Positions 28,493 through 37,027 of a DNA stretch of 64,000 nucleotides are shown piece after piece. Source of the stretch: Falsiroseomonas algicola. Lineage in GTDB: Bacteria; Pseudomonadota; Alphaproteobacteria; Acetobacterales; Acetobacteraceae. The first letter of the stretch is position 1. Every line of letters begins with the position of its first letter. The DNA lies in NCBI RefSeq assembly GCF_011040385.1, contig NZ_JAAIKB010000009.1, positions 124,001-188,000 of the forward strand. The letters are read 5' to 3'. The notes beneath the pieces were generated by a model, which worked only from the letters and a program-made list of their open reading frames with translations, ran no database searches and was not told the DNA's origin. The position numbers and the translations under genes were made by a program.

Positions 28493-28543
28493 GAGGGCTC
28501 CGCCCTCCCCACACCCCTCCCGCCAGGGGCGAGCCGCCCCTGG
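28493..28543. terminator. two hairpins in convergent gap
   Basis: GAGGGC-TCC-GCCCTC (28493-28507) and CCAGGGGC-GAGCC-GCCCCTGG (28523-28543) lie between two convergent genes. They probably act as terminators for both strands. Neither has a T-tract. Confidence 0.5.
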
Positions 28544-28550
28544 ACCGTCG

Positions 28551-29525
28551 TCAATCGAGGCGGATGCCGCGGGCGCGGATGATCCCGCCCCAGAGTTCCG
28601 TCTCGCCGGCCAGCCAGCGGCGCAGGCTGTCCGGGCCCTCCGTCCGCACCGCCGCACCCAGCCCACCCAGGCGGTCCTTCACGGCCGGCACGGCCAAGGC
28701 CTCCGCGAAAGCCTGGTGCAGCCGCGCCACCACCGGCGCGGGCGTGCGCGCCGGCGCCATCAGGGCCTGCCAGATGCCGGCCTCCGCCGCTGGCCAGCCC
28801 AACTCCGCGAAGGTCGGCACATCGGGAATCTCCGCCAGGCGCCGCGGGCCCGTCACCGCAATGGCGCGCAAGCGCCCATCCGTCACGAAGGGCAGCGTCG
28901 CCGTCGCGCCATTGACGATCAACTGGCTTTCCCCCGTCGCGGCCGCCTGGATGCCCAGCATGCCGCCGCGATAGAAGACCTCCGTCACCTCCCCACCCCA
29001 ATGCTGCACCACCACCAGCGCCGTCAGGTGGTTCAGCGCGCCGACGCCGGAATGCGCGAAGTTCACCCGTCCCGGATTGGCCTTCACGTATGCGGCCAGC
29101 TCCGCCCCGTTGCGCACCGGCATCCCCGGATGCACCGCCATGATGTAGGGCGCGTAGATCAGCATGCTGACGGGATCGAGGTCCGTCGCGGGATTGTAGG
29201 GCAGCCGCGCGAACAGGCTCGGGCTCGTCGTCAGGATGCCGGGATCCGTCAGCAGCACCGTCGTGCCGTCCGGCGCGCTCTTCGCCACATGGTCGGCGCC
29301 GAGATTGCCCGCGGCACCCCCGCGATTATCCACCACCACCACCTGGCCCAGCAGCCGCTGCAATTCCGGCTGGATGATGCGCGCGACGAGGTCGGAGGTC
29401 CCGCCCGGCGGGAAGGGCACGACGATCCGCAAGGGCCGGTCGCTGCCCTGGGCGTGCGCCATGGCGGGCGCCAGCAGGAAAGGCGCCGCCACCAGCGCGC
29501 GGCGGCGCGTCATCACCTCGGTCAT
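28551..29525 (-). CDS. Bug/TctC family periplasmic substrate-binding protein
   Basis: A 324-residue periplasmic receptor with an N-terminal signal (TRRRALVAAPFLLAPAMAHA). The mature part has the family pattern IVVPFPPGGTSDLVARI, VVVDNRGGAAGNLGADHVAKSAPDG and a later FYRGGMLGIQA...ELGWP region. Such proteins bind carboxylated small molecules for TTT transporters or act as orphan sensors; no tctAB genes are nearby. The start overlaps the stop of the upstream mannonate dehydratase-like gene as ATGA, with GGAGG 6 nt before. The pair is controlled by the divergent GntR gene, by inference. Confidence 0.9.
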   Translation of the reverse strand: MTEVMTRRRALVAAPFLLAPAMAHAQGSDRPLRIVVPFPPGGTSDLVARIIQPELQRLLGQVVVVDNRGGAAGNLGADHVAKSAPDGTTVLLTDPGILTTSPSLFARLPYNPATDLDPVSMLIYAPYIMAVHPGMPVRNGAELAAYVKANPGRVNFAHSGVGALNHLTALVVVQHWGGEVTEVFYRGGMLGIQAAATGESQLIVNGATATLPFVTDGRLRAIAVTGPRRLAEIPDVPTFAELGWPAAEAGIWQALMAPARTPAPVVARLHQAFAEALAVPAVKDRLGGLGAAVRTEGPDSLRRWLAGETELWGGIIRARGIRLD

Positions 29526-30553
29526 GCTGTTCCTCCCCTTGTGGCGCGCAGCGCGCGCAGGATGCCCGCGATATGCCCCGTGGCATGGGCGCGGCCGCGA
29601 TGGCCCCAGACGGTATCGTCCACGAGGTGCGGCACATGGTCGTCGATGACGAAGCCGTCGAAGCCGGCATCGAGCAGTTCGCGCAGCACGGCGACGGAAT
29701 CGACGGTGCCTTCGTCGATGAAGGCCTCCGCGAAACGCGGCAGCGCGCCATGCACGCTGCGCAGATGCAGGTAGTGGATGCGCCCCGCCCGCGCGAAGCG
29801 CCGCAGCGCCCGCATCATCGCCTCGGTGCCCAGTTCCGCGAAGGTGCCGGTGCAGAAGGCGATGCCGTGCATCGGGCTGTCGGCGAAGGCCATGGCGCGG
29901 GCGAAGGAATCCTCCGACCGGAAGATGCGCGCGACGCCATCCAGCACCGGCACGGGCGGATCATCCGGGTGCAGGGAGAGCCTCACCCCCGCCTCCTCCG
30001 CCACCGGCAGCACCGTGGTGATGAAGCGCTCCCAATTCGCCCACATCTGCGCCTCGTCGCGCGCCGGCAGCCGCCCGGTCGCGACGCGCTGGCCGAGCGC
30101 ATCGTCATACCCCGTCACCAGCGCGCCGCCGCGGCCATGCGCCGCCTTGGCCGTGCGCCAGACGCCATCGGGAATCCAGTTGTAGCCCAGCACGGGGATG
30201 CCGGCCTGGCCCATGGAGCGGATCGTGGCCTGGAAGTCCTCGATCTGCGCCTCGGCCCCCGGCAGGCCGAGCATGGCCTTGTCCAGCCAATTCGCCGGCA
30301 CGCCCTCGATGCAGTCCAGCGCCAGGCCATGCGCCTCCACGGCCGATCGCAGCTGGATCAGCTCCATCGCCGACCAGCGCCGCCGCTTCGGCCGCGGGCC
30401 CGCGGCGGCGCGGAACTGGGATTTGAGAAAGTCGACCCAGGCGGGGCTGTCGAAATCGGGCTTGTTGATGGTGATGCCGGCGCAGCCGATCTGGCGCGCG
30501 AAGGCCAGGTCTTCCTGCGTCAGCTCCCGGAACTGCCCGGCCACGATCCGCAT
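29522..30553 (-). CDS. mannonate dehydratase-like (UxuA family) enzyme
   Basis: A 343-residue TIM-barrel enzyme similar to UxuA, which dehydrates D-mannonate to 2-keto-3-deoxygluconate. Visible motifs are GYNWIPDGVWRT, LSLHPDDPPVP, GIAFCTGTFAELG, YLHLRSVHG and VIDDHVPHL, which carry the His/Cys/Asp metal-site residues. GAGGAG lies 10 nt before the ATG at 30553; longer starts overlap the divergent regulator's operator. Coupling with a Bug receptor suggests uptake and breakdown of a sugar acid. The exact substrate is not shown. Confidence 0.82.
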   Translation of the reverse strand: MRIVAGQFRELTQEDLAFARQIGCAGITINKPDFDSPAWVDFLKSQFRAAAGPRPKRRRWSAMELIQLRSAVEAHGLALDCIEGVPANWLDKAMLGLPGAEAQIEDFQATIRSMGQAGIPVLGYNWIPDGVWRTAKAAHGRGGALVTGYDDALGQRVATGRLPARDEAQMWANWERFITTVLPVAEEAGVRLSLHPDDPPVPVLDGVARIFRSEDSFARAMAFADSPMHGIAFCTGTFAELGTEAMMRALRRFARAGRIHYLHLRSVHGALPRFAEAFIDEGTVDSVAVLRELLDAGFDGFVIDDHVPHLVDDTVWGHRGRAHATGHIAGILRALRATRGGTA

Positions 30554-30597
30554 GCCTGCCCGTCTCCTCATCTTGGATTGCATCAAACACGCTGGAT

Positions 30598-30610
30598 TTG
30601 ATAGAATCAA
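30598..30610. promoter_or_regulatory. putative GntR operator
   Basis: TTGAT-AGA-ATCAA is a perfect inverted repeat ending two bases before the GntR start codon. A weaker copy (TTGGAT-TG-CATCAA) lies at about 30573-30586. Its place between divergent genes fits autoregulation and control of the uxuA-like operon. Confidence 0.65.
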
Positions 30611-30612
30611 GC

Positions 30613-31269
30613 ATGACCACCGCCGAAGACGCCGTCATCGCCCAGTTGCGCCGCCTGATTGTGGAGGGGGTGTTGCCGCCCGGCGCGAAGCTCACGGTGG
30701 CGGCGCTCTCCGCCCGCCTCGGCGTCAGCGCCACGCCGCTGCGTGCCGCGCTGCGGCTGCTGGAAGGGGAGGGGCTGGTGGAGGCGCACCCCCATCGTGG
30801 CGCCCGCGTGCGCGTGCTGGCGCCGCAGGACATCCGCAACCTCTACCGCCTGCGCGGCGCCGTGCTGGGGCTGCTGGTGCCGGATGTGGTGCGCCATGTC
30901 TCGGATGCGGATCTGGAAGCGCTGGAAGCCATCGATGCCCGCTTCCAGGCCGCGGCGCGCGCCGGCGACGGCCCCGCCGCGATGGAGGCCAACGAGCAGT
31001 TCCACGCCGCGCTGCTGGCCCTGGCCCGCAACCCCGATGCCGCCGCCGTCATGGCCCGGAGCTGGGCGCTGGTGGAGGCGCTGCGGCTGCGCCTCGGCTT
31101 CGGCCCCGGCCGCCTGGCGCGCTCCGTCGAAAGCCACCGCGCCTTGCTGGCCGCGCTGCGGGCGCGGGATGGGGTCAAGGCGACCGCGCTGATGGTCGCC
31201 TCCTCCGACAATGCCATGGCGGATCTGCTGGAACGTGCGCTGGCCATGCCGCAGGCACGGGTCGGCTGA
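30613..31269 (+). CDS. GntR family regulator (FCD/FadR type)
   Basis: A 218-residue DNA-binding repressor. The winged helix spans about residues 10-70 (LIVEGVLPPGAKLTVAALSARLGVSATPLRAALRLLEGEGLV), followed by the all-helical FCD ligand domain with metal-site histidines in NEQFHAALL and SVESHRALL. It likely senses the sugar acid or carboxylate handled by the divergent UxuA-like/Bug pair. The ATG at 30613 directly follows the operator-like palindrome and has no clear Shine-Dalgarno, so tight autorepression is likely. Confidence 0.88.
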   Translation: MTTAEDAVIAQLRRLIVEGVLPPGAKLTVAALSARLGVSATPLRAALRLLEGEGLVEAHPHRGARVRVLAPQDIRNLYRLRGAVLGLLVPDVVRHVSDADLEALEAIDARFQAAARAGDGPAAMEANEQFHAALLALARNPDAAAVMARSWALVEALRLRLGFGPGRLARSVESHRALLAALRARDGVKATALMVASSDNAMADLLERALAMPQARVG

Positions 31270-31403
31270 AAAGCCTGGACTCCGACGTTACGTTCTTGCT
31301 ACGTTCGCGCGCCGCCGGCACAGCCATGCGCGAAACACGCCGTTCCACCCCGGCACGGCCCCGAAAGAACGGTGCTAAACGCGCATAAACGGCATAAACG
31401 GCT

Positions 31404-31435
31404 AAAAGGGGTTAGCGACTAAAAAGTCACACCCC
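31404..31435 (-). terminator. terminator of gshA
   Basis: On the minus strand GGGGT...ACCCC with an inner GACT/AGTC stem is followed by TTTT. It begins right after the gshA stop codon. The surrounding 31270-31435 gap is AT-richer than its neighbours and has a small CATAAACGG direct repeat; no gene is seen in it. Confidence 0.65.
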
Positions 31436-32779
31436 TCACGCTTCCGCCTCCGCGAAGATGCGGGAGGCATCGCCGTTCCAGGCCGTCTCGTAGCGCTGCA
31501 GCCAGCGCTGCGCCTGCGTCATCCCGCTCGCCGCGATCTCCTCCAGCGGCGCCAGGTAGACCTCCTCGCCCAGGCCGCGGGCCTTCAGCCCCTCCCGCGC
31601 GATCGCCAGCGCGTCCAGCGCCACGTCCCGCAGCCGGCGGCCGCGGATCGTGGCCTTCAGCGCCTGCGCCGGCACCGCCATGCGCAACGCCCGCATCTCC
31701 TCCACCGTCCAGCCGCGGATCAGCGCGGCGGCGGCCTTCTGGGCGGCATCGTCATAGAGCAGCCCGGTCCAGAAGGCGGGCTTGGCCATCAGCATGGCGG
31801 GGCTGCCGGCATCGGCGCCGCGCATCTCCAGGAAGCGCTTCAGGCGCACATCCGTGAAGACGGTGGTCACGTGGTCCGCCCAGTCGCCCATCGTCGCCTG
31901 GTGGCCCGCCAGCTTCTCCGCCTTGCCGCGCAGGAAGGCGCGGAAGGGCACGCCGGCGGCGTCGATCCACTGGCCTTCCCGCATGATGAAGTACATCGGC
32001 ACGTCGAGCACATAGTCCGCGAAGCGCTCGAAGCCGAAGCCATCCTCGAAGGCCACGGGCGGGATGCCGGTGCGGTCAGGGTCGGTATCCGTCCAGACCC
32101 GCCCGCGCAGCGTCAGGAAGCCGGAGGGCTTGCCTTCCCGGAAGGGCGAGTTGGCAAACAGCGCCGTGGCCAGCGGCTGCAGCGCGAGGCTGACGCGCAG
32201 CTTCTCCACCATGTCGGCCTCGTCGCCGAAATCGAGGTTCACCTGCACCGTGCAGGTGCGGAGCATCATGTCGAGCCCCATGCCGCCGACGCGCGGCATG
32301 TAGTTGCGCATGATGGCGTAGCGGCCCTTCGGCATCCACGGCATCTGCTCTCGCGTCGCCATCGGGTGGAAGCCGAGCGGCGCGAAGCCGAGGCCGAGCG
32401 GCCCCGCCACCTCATGCACCTCCCGCAGGTGCTGCGCGAGTTCGACGCGCGTCGCGTGGAGGTCCGCCATGGGCGCGCCGGACAGCTCGAACTGCCCGCC
32501 CGGCTCCAGGCTGACGGAGCCATCGTCCCGCTTCAGGCCGATGACATTGGCGCCGTCCATGATCGGCGCCCAGCCCTTGCCCTGGAGGCCCTCCAGCATC
32601 GCCCTGATGCCGCGGGGTTCGTAGGCGGGGGCTTCCAACCCATCCCTGCGGAAGCCGAACTTCTCGTGCTCCGTGCCGATCCGCCAGGCCTCGCGCGGCT
32701 TGCTGCCGGCGGCGAACCAGCCGGCAAGCTGGCGCGTATCGGTGATCGGCGTGAGGTCGGCCTCGCCGGGATTCGACAT
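31436..32779 (-). CDS. gshA: glutamate--cysteine ligase (plant/alphaproteobacterial type)
   Basis: Joins glutamate and cysteine as the first step of glutathione synthesis. The 447-residue protein carries the signature motifs of the class found in alphaproteobacteria and plants: RIGTEHEKFGF, SLEPGGQFELSGAP, MLRTCTVQVNLDFGDEADM and FLEMRGADAGS. The length is as expected. The gene is monocistronic or heads toward a terminator that starts directly after its stop. The gap of 52 bp to rsmE, upstream on the same strand, allows co-transcription. Confidence 0.95.
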   Translation of the reverse strand: MSNPGEADLTPITDTRQLAGWFAAGSKPREAWRIGTEHEKFGFRRDGLEAPAYEPRGIRAMLEGLQGKGWAPIMDGANVIGLKRDDGSVSLEPGGQFELSGAPMADLHATRVELAQHLREVHEVAGPLGLGFAPLGFHPMATREQMPWMPKGRYAIMRNYMPRVGGMGLDMMLRTCTVQVNLDFGDEADMVEKLRVSLALQPLATALFANSPFREGKPSGFLTLRGRVWTDTDPDRTGIPPVAFEDGFGFERFADYVLDVPMYFIMREGQWIDAAGVPFRAFLRGKAEKLAGHQATMGDWADHVTTVFTDVRLKRFLEMRGADAGSPAMLMAKPAFWTGLLYDDAAQKAAAALIRGWTVEEMRALRMAVPAQALKATIRGRRLRDVALDALAIAREGLKARGLGEEVYLAPLEEIAASGMTQAQRWLQRYETAWNGDASRIFAEAEA

Positions 32780-32831
32780 GGTGCTGCGTTCTCTTCCTGG
32801 CGCCAGCCCGGGGCGGAGTGCCCAAGGCCGT

Positions 32832-33545
32832 TTAGGTCCAGTCCCCGACGATCGCCTGCAGCGCCGCGAGCCCGGCCACCGCCGCGGTCTCGGCCCGGAG
32901 GATCCGGGGACCGAGTGCGGCCGGCACTACAAAGGGCCGCCGGCGCAGGTCGTCAAGCTCCGCCGCCTCGAACCCCCCTTCGGGGCCGATGAGCAGGGCG
33001 AGGGGGTGGGCGGGCGGAAGCGCGCGCAAGGGCGCGGCCAGGCTGCGTTCCATCGCCACCACCAGCCTGGCGCCATCCCAGGAATCCAGCACCCGGTGCA
33101 GGGGCAGGGCGTCGCGCACCTCCGGCACGGAGAGCCGCTCGCATTGCTCCGCCGCGCCGCGGGCGATGGCGGCGAGTCGCTCCGCCTTGGTGCGCTCCGC
33201 GATGGTCCGGCGGGTGACGACGGGCTGGATCAGCGTGGCGCCAAGCTCCGTCGCCTTCTCCACCACCCAATCCATGGCATCCCGCTTCAGCACCGCGACC
33301 AGCAGGCGGAGCTCGGGCTCCGGCGCCGCGTCCCGCACCCGGCCTTCCAGCACGAAGCGGGCGCGGTCCTTGCGGATGGACGCGATCCGGGCGGCGAACT
33401 CGCCGTCCCTCGCATTGAAGACCCGCACGGCATCGCCGGCGCCCCGGCGCAGCACGGTGCCGATATGGTGCGCCTGGCCGGGCGCGGCCTCGACCTCCGC
33501 CCCCTCGGCAAGTGGCGTTTCCAGGTACAGGCGTGGGATGGACAT
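32832..33545 (-). CDS. rsmE: 16S rRNA m3U1498 methyltransferase RsmE
   Basis: A SPOUT methyltransferase of 237 residues that methylates U1498 of 16S rRNA. The PUA-like N-terminal domain (HHIGTVLRRGAGDAVRVFNARDGEF region) is followed by the knotted SAM site LLIGPEGGFEAAE and ALGPRILRAETAA near the C-terminus. The start at 33545 is only 29 bp from the divergent ubiA start, so the promoters of the two genes must overlap each other or coding DNA. Confidence 0.93.
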   Translation of the reverse strand: MSIPRLYLETPLAEGAEVEAAPGQAHHIGTVLRRGAGDAVRVFNARDGEFAARIASIRKDRARFVLEGRVRDAAPEPELRLLVAVLKRDAMDWVVEKATELGATLIQPVVTRRTIAERTKAERLAAIARGAAEQCERLSVPEVRDALPLHRVLDSWDGARLVVAMERSLAAPLRALPPAHPLALLIGPEGGFEAAELDDLRRRPFVVPAALGPRILRAETAAVAGLAALQAIVGDWT

Positions 33546-33574
33546 GCGGGGCCTCCGCGGACAGGTATAGGCGC

Positions 33575-34474
33575 ATGACGGGATACACCGACATCCGGGC
33601 CACCGGCTGGGTCGCGAGGCTGCCGGATGCCTGGCGCCCCTATGCCCTGCTCGGCCGCTTCGACCGCCCCATCGGCGCCTGGCTGCTGCTGCTGCCGGGC
33701 TTCTGGGCCTTCGCCATGGCGGCGCCGGGATGGGTCGAGGGGCTGCGCCTCGCGGCGCTCTTCACCTTGGGCGCCTTCGCCATGCGGGCGGCAGGCTGCG
33801 TGGTGAACGACCTCTGGGACCGCGACCTCGACCGCCAGGTGGAGCGCACGCGCGGTCGCCCGCTGGCGGCGGGCACCGTCACGCCCTTCCAGGCGCTGGT
33901 CTTCCTGGCCGGGCTCTGCACGGTGGGCTTGATCGTGCTGGTGCAGCTGCCCTGGGCGGCGATCCTGTTCGGCGCCTGCTCTCTGGTGCCGATCGCGCTC
34001 TATCCGCTGGCCAAGCGCGTCACGGATTGGCCGCAGGCGGTGCTGGGCCTGGTGTTTTCCTGGGCCGCGCCCACGGGCTATGCGGCCGCGACGGGGATGC
34101 TGGATGCGCCGGCGCTGGCGCTCTGGGCCGCGGGCTTCTTCTGGATCCTCGGCTACGACACGATCTACGCGCACCAGGACCGGGAGGATGACGCGACGGT
34201 CGGCATCCGCAGCACGGCGCTGAAATTCCGGGACGCGACGCGCCCCTTCCTCGCCGCCTGCTACGGCGCGACGCTGGTGCTGCTGGTGGTGGCCTGGTGG
34301 CTGGCGGGACTCGCCTGGCCCTTCCTGGTCCTGCTGCTGGTGCCCGCCGCGCTGCTGGCGCGGCAGGTCATCACGCTCGACATCCATGACCCCGCGCATT
34401 GCCTGATGCTGTTCAAGTCGAACCGGGAGGTCGGCTTCGCCATCGCGCTGGCCTTCCTGGCGGGCCGCGTCTGA
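33575..34474 (+). CDS. ubiA: 4-hydroxybenzoate polyprenyltransferase
   Basis: A membrane prenyltransferase (299 residues, about eight helices) that attaches the isoprenoid tail to 4-hydroxybenzoate in ubiquinone synthesis. The first Asp-rich motif is NDLWDRDLDRQVERTRGRPLA and the second is DTIYAHQDREDD, both intact. The start at 33575 leaves a very short divergent region with rsmE. Its stop overlaps the ATG of the next gene (TGATG), coupling the two. Confidence 0.95.
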   Translation: MTGYTDIRATGWVARLPDAWRPYALLGRFDRPIGAWLLLLPGFWAFAMAAPGWVEGLRLAALFTLGAFAMRAAGCVVNDLWDRDLDRQVERTRGRPLAAGTVTPFQALVFLAGLCTVGLIVLVQLPWAAILFGACSLVPIALYPLAKRVTDWPQAVLGLVFSWAAPTGYAAATGMLDAPALALWAAGFFWILGYDTIYAHQDREDDATVGIRSTALKFRDATRPFLAACYGATLVLLVVAWWLAGLAWPFLVLLLVPAALLARQVITLDIHDPAHCLMLFKSNREVGFAIALAFLAGRV

Positions 34475-35118
34475 TGGAGGCCGAGGCCTTCATCCGGGCC
34501 AACACCAGCGTGGCCCGCGCCCCCCTGGTGCCGGAGGTCGCGCTGCACCTCGCGACGGAGATCACGCCGATCTGGCAGGCGTCGGAGGAATGGCTGCGCC
34601 AGACCGGCATCGAGCCGCCCTTCTGGGCCTTCGCCTGGCCGGGTGGCCAGGCCCTGGCGCGGGCCGTGCTGGACCGGCCGGAGGCCATTGCCGGCCGCCG
34701 CGTGCTGGATTTCGCCGCCGGCTGCGGGATCGCCGCCATCGCCGCCGTGCAGGCCGGGGCGGCACTGGTGGAGGCCGCCGAGATCGACCCCCTCGCCATC
34801 GCCGCCTGCCGCGTGAACGCCGCGCTGAATGGCGTTGAGTTGGTCCTGCCGGAGGATGACGTGGTCGGCGTCGCCTGCCGCTGGGACGTCATCCTGGCCG
34901 GCGATGTCTGCTACGAGGCCCCGATGACCGCCCATATCCTGCCCTGGCTCCGCGCCATGGCGGCGGCGGGGGCGGAGGTCTGGCTGGCCGATCCCGGCCG
35001 GGCCTATCTGCCGCGCGACGGGCTTTCACCACTCGGCAGCTTTGCCGTGCCAACCTCCCTGGAGTTGGAGGACCGCACGGAGCGCATCGTCACCATCGCC
35101 CGATTGCTGCCTTCCTGA
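34474..35118 (+). CDS. class I SAM methyltransferase, ETF-beta lysine methyltransferase-like
   Basis: A 214-residue Rossmann-fold methyltransferase. The SAM loop is VLDFAAGCGIAAIAA (motif I), EIDPLAIAACRVNA gives the acidic residue of motif II, and ILAGDVCYEAP is the post-I motif typical of the ETFBKMT/PrmA-like protein lysine methyltransferases. It may methylate electron-transfer flavoprotein beta subunit lysines; the substrate is inferred from family. It overlaps ubiA by one base (TGATG) and so is coupled to quinone synthesis. Confidence 0.82.
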   Translation: MEAEAFIRANTSVARAPLVPEVALHLATEITPIWQASEEWLRQTGIEPPFWAFAWPGGQALARAVLDRPEAIAGRRVLDFAAGCGIAAIAAVQAGAALVEAAEIDPLAIAACRVNAALNGVELVLPEDDVVGVACRWDVILAGDVCYEAPMTAHILPWLRAMAAAGAEVWLADPGRAYLPRDGLSPLGSFAVPTSLELEDRTERIVTIARLLPS

Positions 35119-35147
35119 CGCCCGCTTTGGCTTCGAGGCTGCCCGCC

Positions 35148-35558
35148 ATGCGCTTCCTGATCCTCCTGCTGCTCCTGGCCTCCCCGGCCGCGGCCCAGAC
35201 CAAGGCCGATTACGACGCGCAGGGCCGCCAGATCGGCCGCAGCGAGACGCGGGGCGATACCGAACGGCGCTACGACGCGCAGGGCCGCAGCATCGGCCGC
35301 AGCGAGACCCGCGGCGACACCACGCGGGACTACGACGCCCAGGGCCGCACCATCGGCCGCAGCGAGACGCGGGGCGACACCACGCGCCACTACGACGCGC
35401 AGGGCCGCACCGTCGGCCGCAGCGAACAGCGCGGCGACACGGTGCGGCATTACGACGCGCAGGGCCGCAGCACGGGACGGTCCGAGACCTCCGGCGGCGT
35501 CACCCGCCACTACGACGCGCAGGGCCGCCAGGTCGGCCGCACGGAGCAGCGCCGTTAG
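35148..35558 (+). CDS. secreted 20-residue-repeat protein (YDAQGR repeats)
   Basis: A 136-residue protein with a clear signal peptide (MRFLILLLLLASPAAAQ) and then six tandem 20-residue units of the form YDAQGRxIGRSExRGDTxRx. The YDxxGR core resembles single strands of RHS/YD repeats, but there is no RHS core, toxin or delivery domain. The charge is high and regular. I do not assign a function; a periplasmic or cell-surface role is likely. It follows the methyltransferase by 29 bp and converges on the WD40-cytochrome gene only 3 bp past its stop. Confidence 0.8.
   Translation: MRFLILLLLLASPAAAQTKADYDAQGRQIGRSETRGDTERRYDAQGRSIGRSETRGDTTRDYDAQGRTIGRSETRGDTTRHYDAQGRTVGRSEQRGDTVRHYDAQGRSTGRSETSGGVTRHYDAQGRQVGRTEQRR
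35211..35555. repeat. 60-bp tandem repeat within the YDAQGR gene
   Basis: The sequence TACGACGC(G/C)CAGGGCCGC recurs at 35211, 35271, 35331, 35391, 35451 and 35511, an exact 60-bp period. Copies differ mostly at third codon positions and a few residues. Confidence 0.95.
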
Positions 35559-35561
35559 GCT

Positions 35562-36821
35562 CTACCGCGTCGCCGACTCAAGAAAACGCAGCAGCGCGGC
35601 CAGATCCTCCGCATTGCCCACCGTCTGGATCGGCATCTTCGTGCCCGGCGTCACCTCGTCCGGCCCGCGGGTGAAGAGGTCCGCCACCGTCTCCCGCGTC
35701 CAGGTGATGTCGCCCCGCGCCAGGCGCTCGGAATACTCGTAGCCCGCCACGCTGCCCATGCGGCGGCCGAAGAGGCCGTGCAGATGCGGCCCCGCCATGT
35801 TGCCGCCCTCCGGCGTCAGCGCATGGCAGGCGCTGCAGGCACGGAAGACGCGGGCGCCATGCGGATCGAGCCCCGCCACCGGCGCGGCCTCCGCCTCCCC
35901 GCCCAGCGGGCCGAGCGGCCTGCCTGTCGCGGCATCCCAGCGCCGCACGCGCCGATCCGCGCCGCCGGTCCAGAGGGTGTTGCCATCGGCCGAGAAGACC
36001 GCGGACCAGACCGGCAGGCCCGGGCCTTCCAGCGTCTGGCGCAAGCGGCCGGAGGCGACGTCCCACAGCGTGACGCTGCCGCCGATCGACCCCGCCGCGA
36101 GCAGCACGCCATCCGGGGAGGCCGCGAGCGTGACCAGGGGGCGCGTGCCGGCCAGCAATTCCCGCACGGCGCCGTCGGCACCGATGATCCGCACCACGCC
36201 ATCCGCGCCCCCCGCGGCCAGGGCGCCGCCGGGCAGGGCGGCGAGCGTGTTCTGCGGCAGGCCGAACTCGGCCAGGGTGAGCGGCGGCTCGCCTTCCGGC
36301 CAGGCGCGCAGCGTGCCATCCGCGCCGGCGGTGACGACGATGCCATCGGCGCCGAAGACCACCGCGTTGACGTTGCCCTGGTGCCCCTCCAGCACCCGCG
36401 GGGATTGCCCGCCGCCAAGGTCCCAGACCCGCGCCGTGCCATCCCAGGCGGCGGAGGCCAGGCGCTGCCCGGCGAAGGCCAGGGCGACAACCGGTCCCTC
36501 ATGCCCCTCCAGCACCCGGAGCGGCTGCGCGCCGGGGCGGGGCGGCCAGAGGGCGATGCGCCCATCGTCCCCGCTGCTGGCCATCATGCCGCCGGGCAGG
36601 GCCGCCAGTGCATTCACCGCGCCCGCATGCCAGCGCACCACCGCCCGCGCCCGGCCACTGGTGGCGTCCCACAGGATCATGGACTGGTCGAAGCCCGCCG
36701 AGGCCAGTCCGCCATCGGCGGCCACGGCCAGCGCCCGGACCGGTCCGCCATGCACCGCCTCCTGCGCCCGCACCGGCGCCAAAGGCAGGAGAAACAGGAT
36801 CAGCAGGGGAATCGCGCGCAT
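35562..36821 (-). CDS. exported WD40 beta-propeller fused to cytochrome c
   Basis: A 419-residue protein with a signal peptide (RAIPLLILFLLPLAPVRAQ), then about seven WD40-like blades (residues ~25-310) with WD/GH spacing such as VLEGHEGPVVALAFAGQRLASAAWDGTARVWD. The last ~100 residues are a class I cytochrome c with CSACH heme attachment (about 333-337) and a methionine ligand in GTKMPI. The heme domain and signal put it in the periplasm. Similar WD40-c fusions occur beside respiratory or sulfur oxidation genes, but none are seen here. It probably docks a redox partner through the propeller. Confidence 0.88.
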   Translation of the reverse strand: MRAIPLLILFLLPLAPVRAQEAVHGGPVRALAVAADGGLASAGFDQSMILWDATSGRARAVVRWHAGAVNALAALPGGMMASSGDDGRIALWPPRPGAQPLRVLEGHEGPVVALAFAGQRLASAAWDGTARVWDLGGGQSPRVLEGHQGNVNAVVFGADGIVVTAGADGTLRAWPEGEPPLTLAEFGLPQNTLAALPGGALAAGGADGVVRIIGADGAVRELLAGTRPLVTLAASPDGVLLAAGSIGGSVTLWDVASGRLRQTLEGPGLPVWSAVFSADGNTLWTGGADRRVRRWDAATGRPLGPLGGEAEAAPVAGLDPHGARVFRACSACHALTPEGGNMAGPHLHGLFGRRMGSVAGYEYSERLARGDITWTRETVADLFTRGPDEVTPGTKMPIQTVGNAEDLAALLRFLESATR

Positions 36822-37027
36822 GCGCCAGGATTTGCGCAGCCCGGCCGGTGCGGCAACACGCGGCGCATGGATTCAGCGCTTGTATTCGCGGCCGTCATAA
36901 ATTAATCGTGAGCAACCATTCAGCCATGAATGGCAGGCCGCCGCCGGAAGCACGGCCGGGTCCTGGCGCCGGCAGCACCGGCCCGCGACCTCATTCGCCC
37001 CAACAGTCCAGGACAGGAGCGACACCG

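Noticed and set aside
31270..31435. AT-richer gap after gntR as a mobile element scar
   Set aside because: Only a short CATAAACGG direct repeat and the gshA terminator are seen; there are no terminal inverted repeats or transposase remnant.
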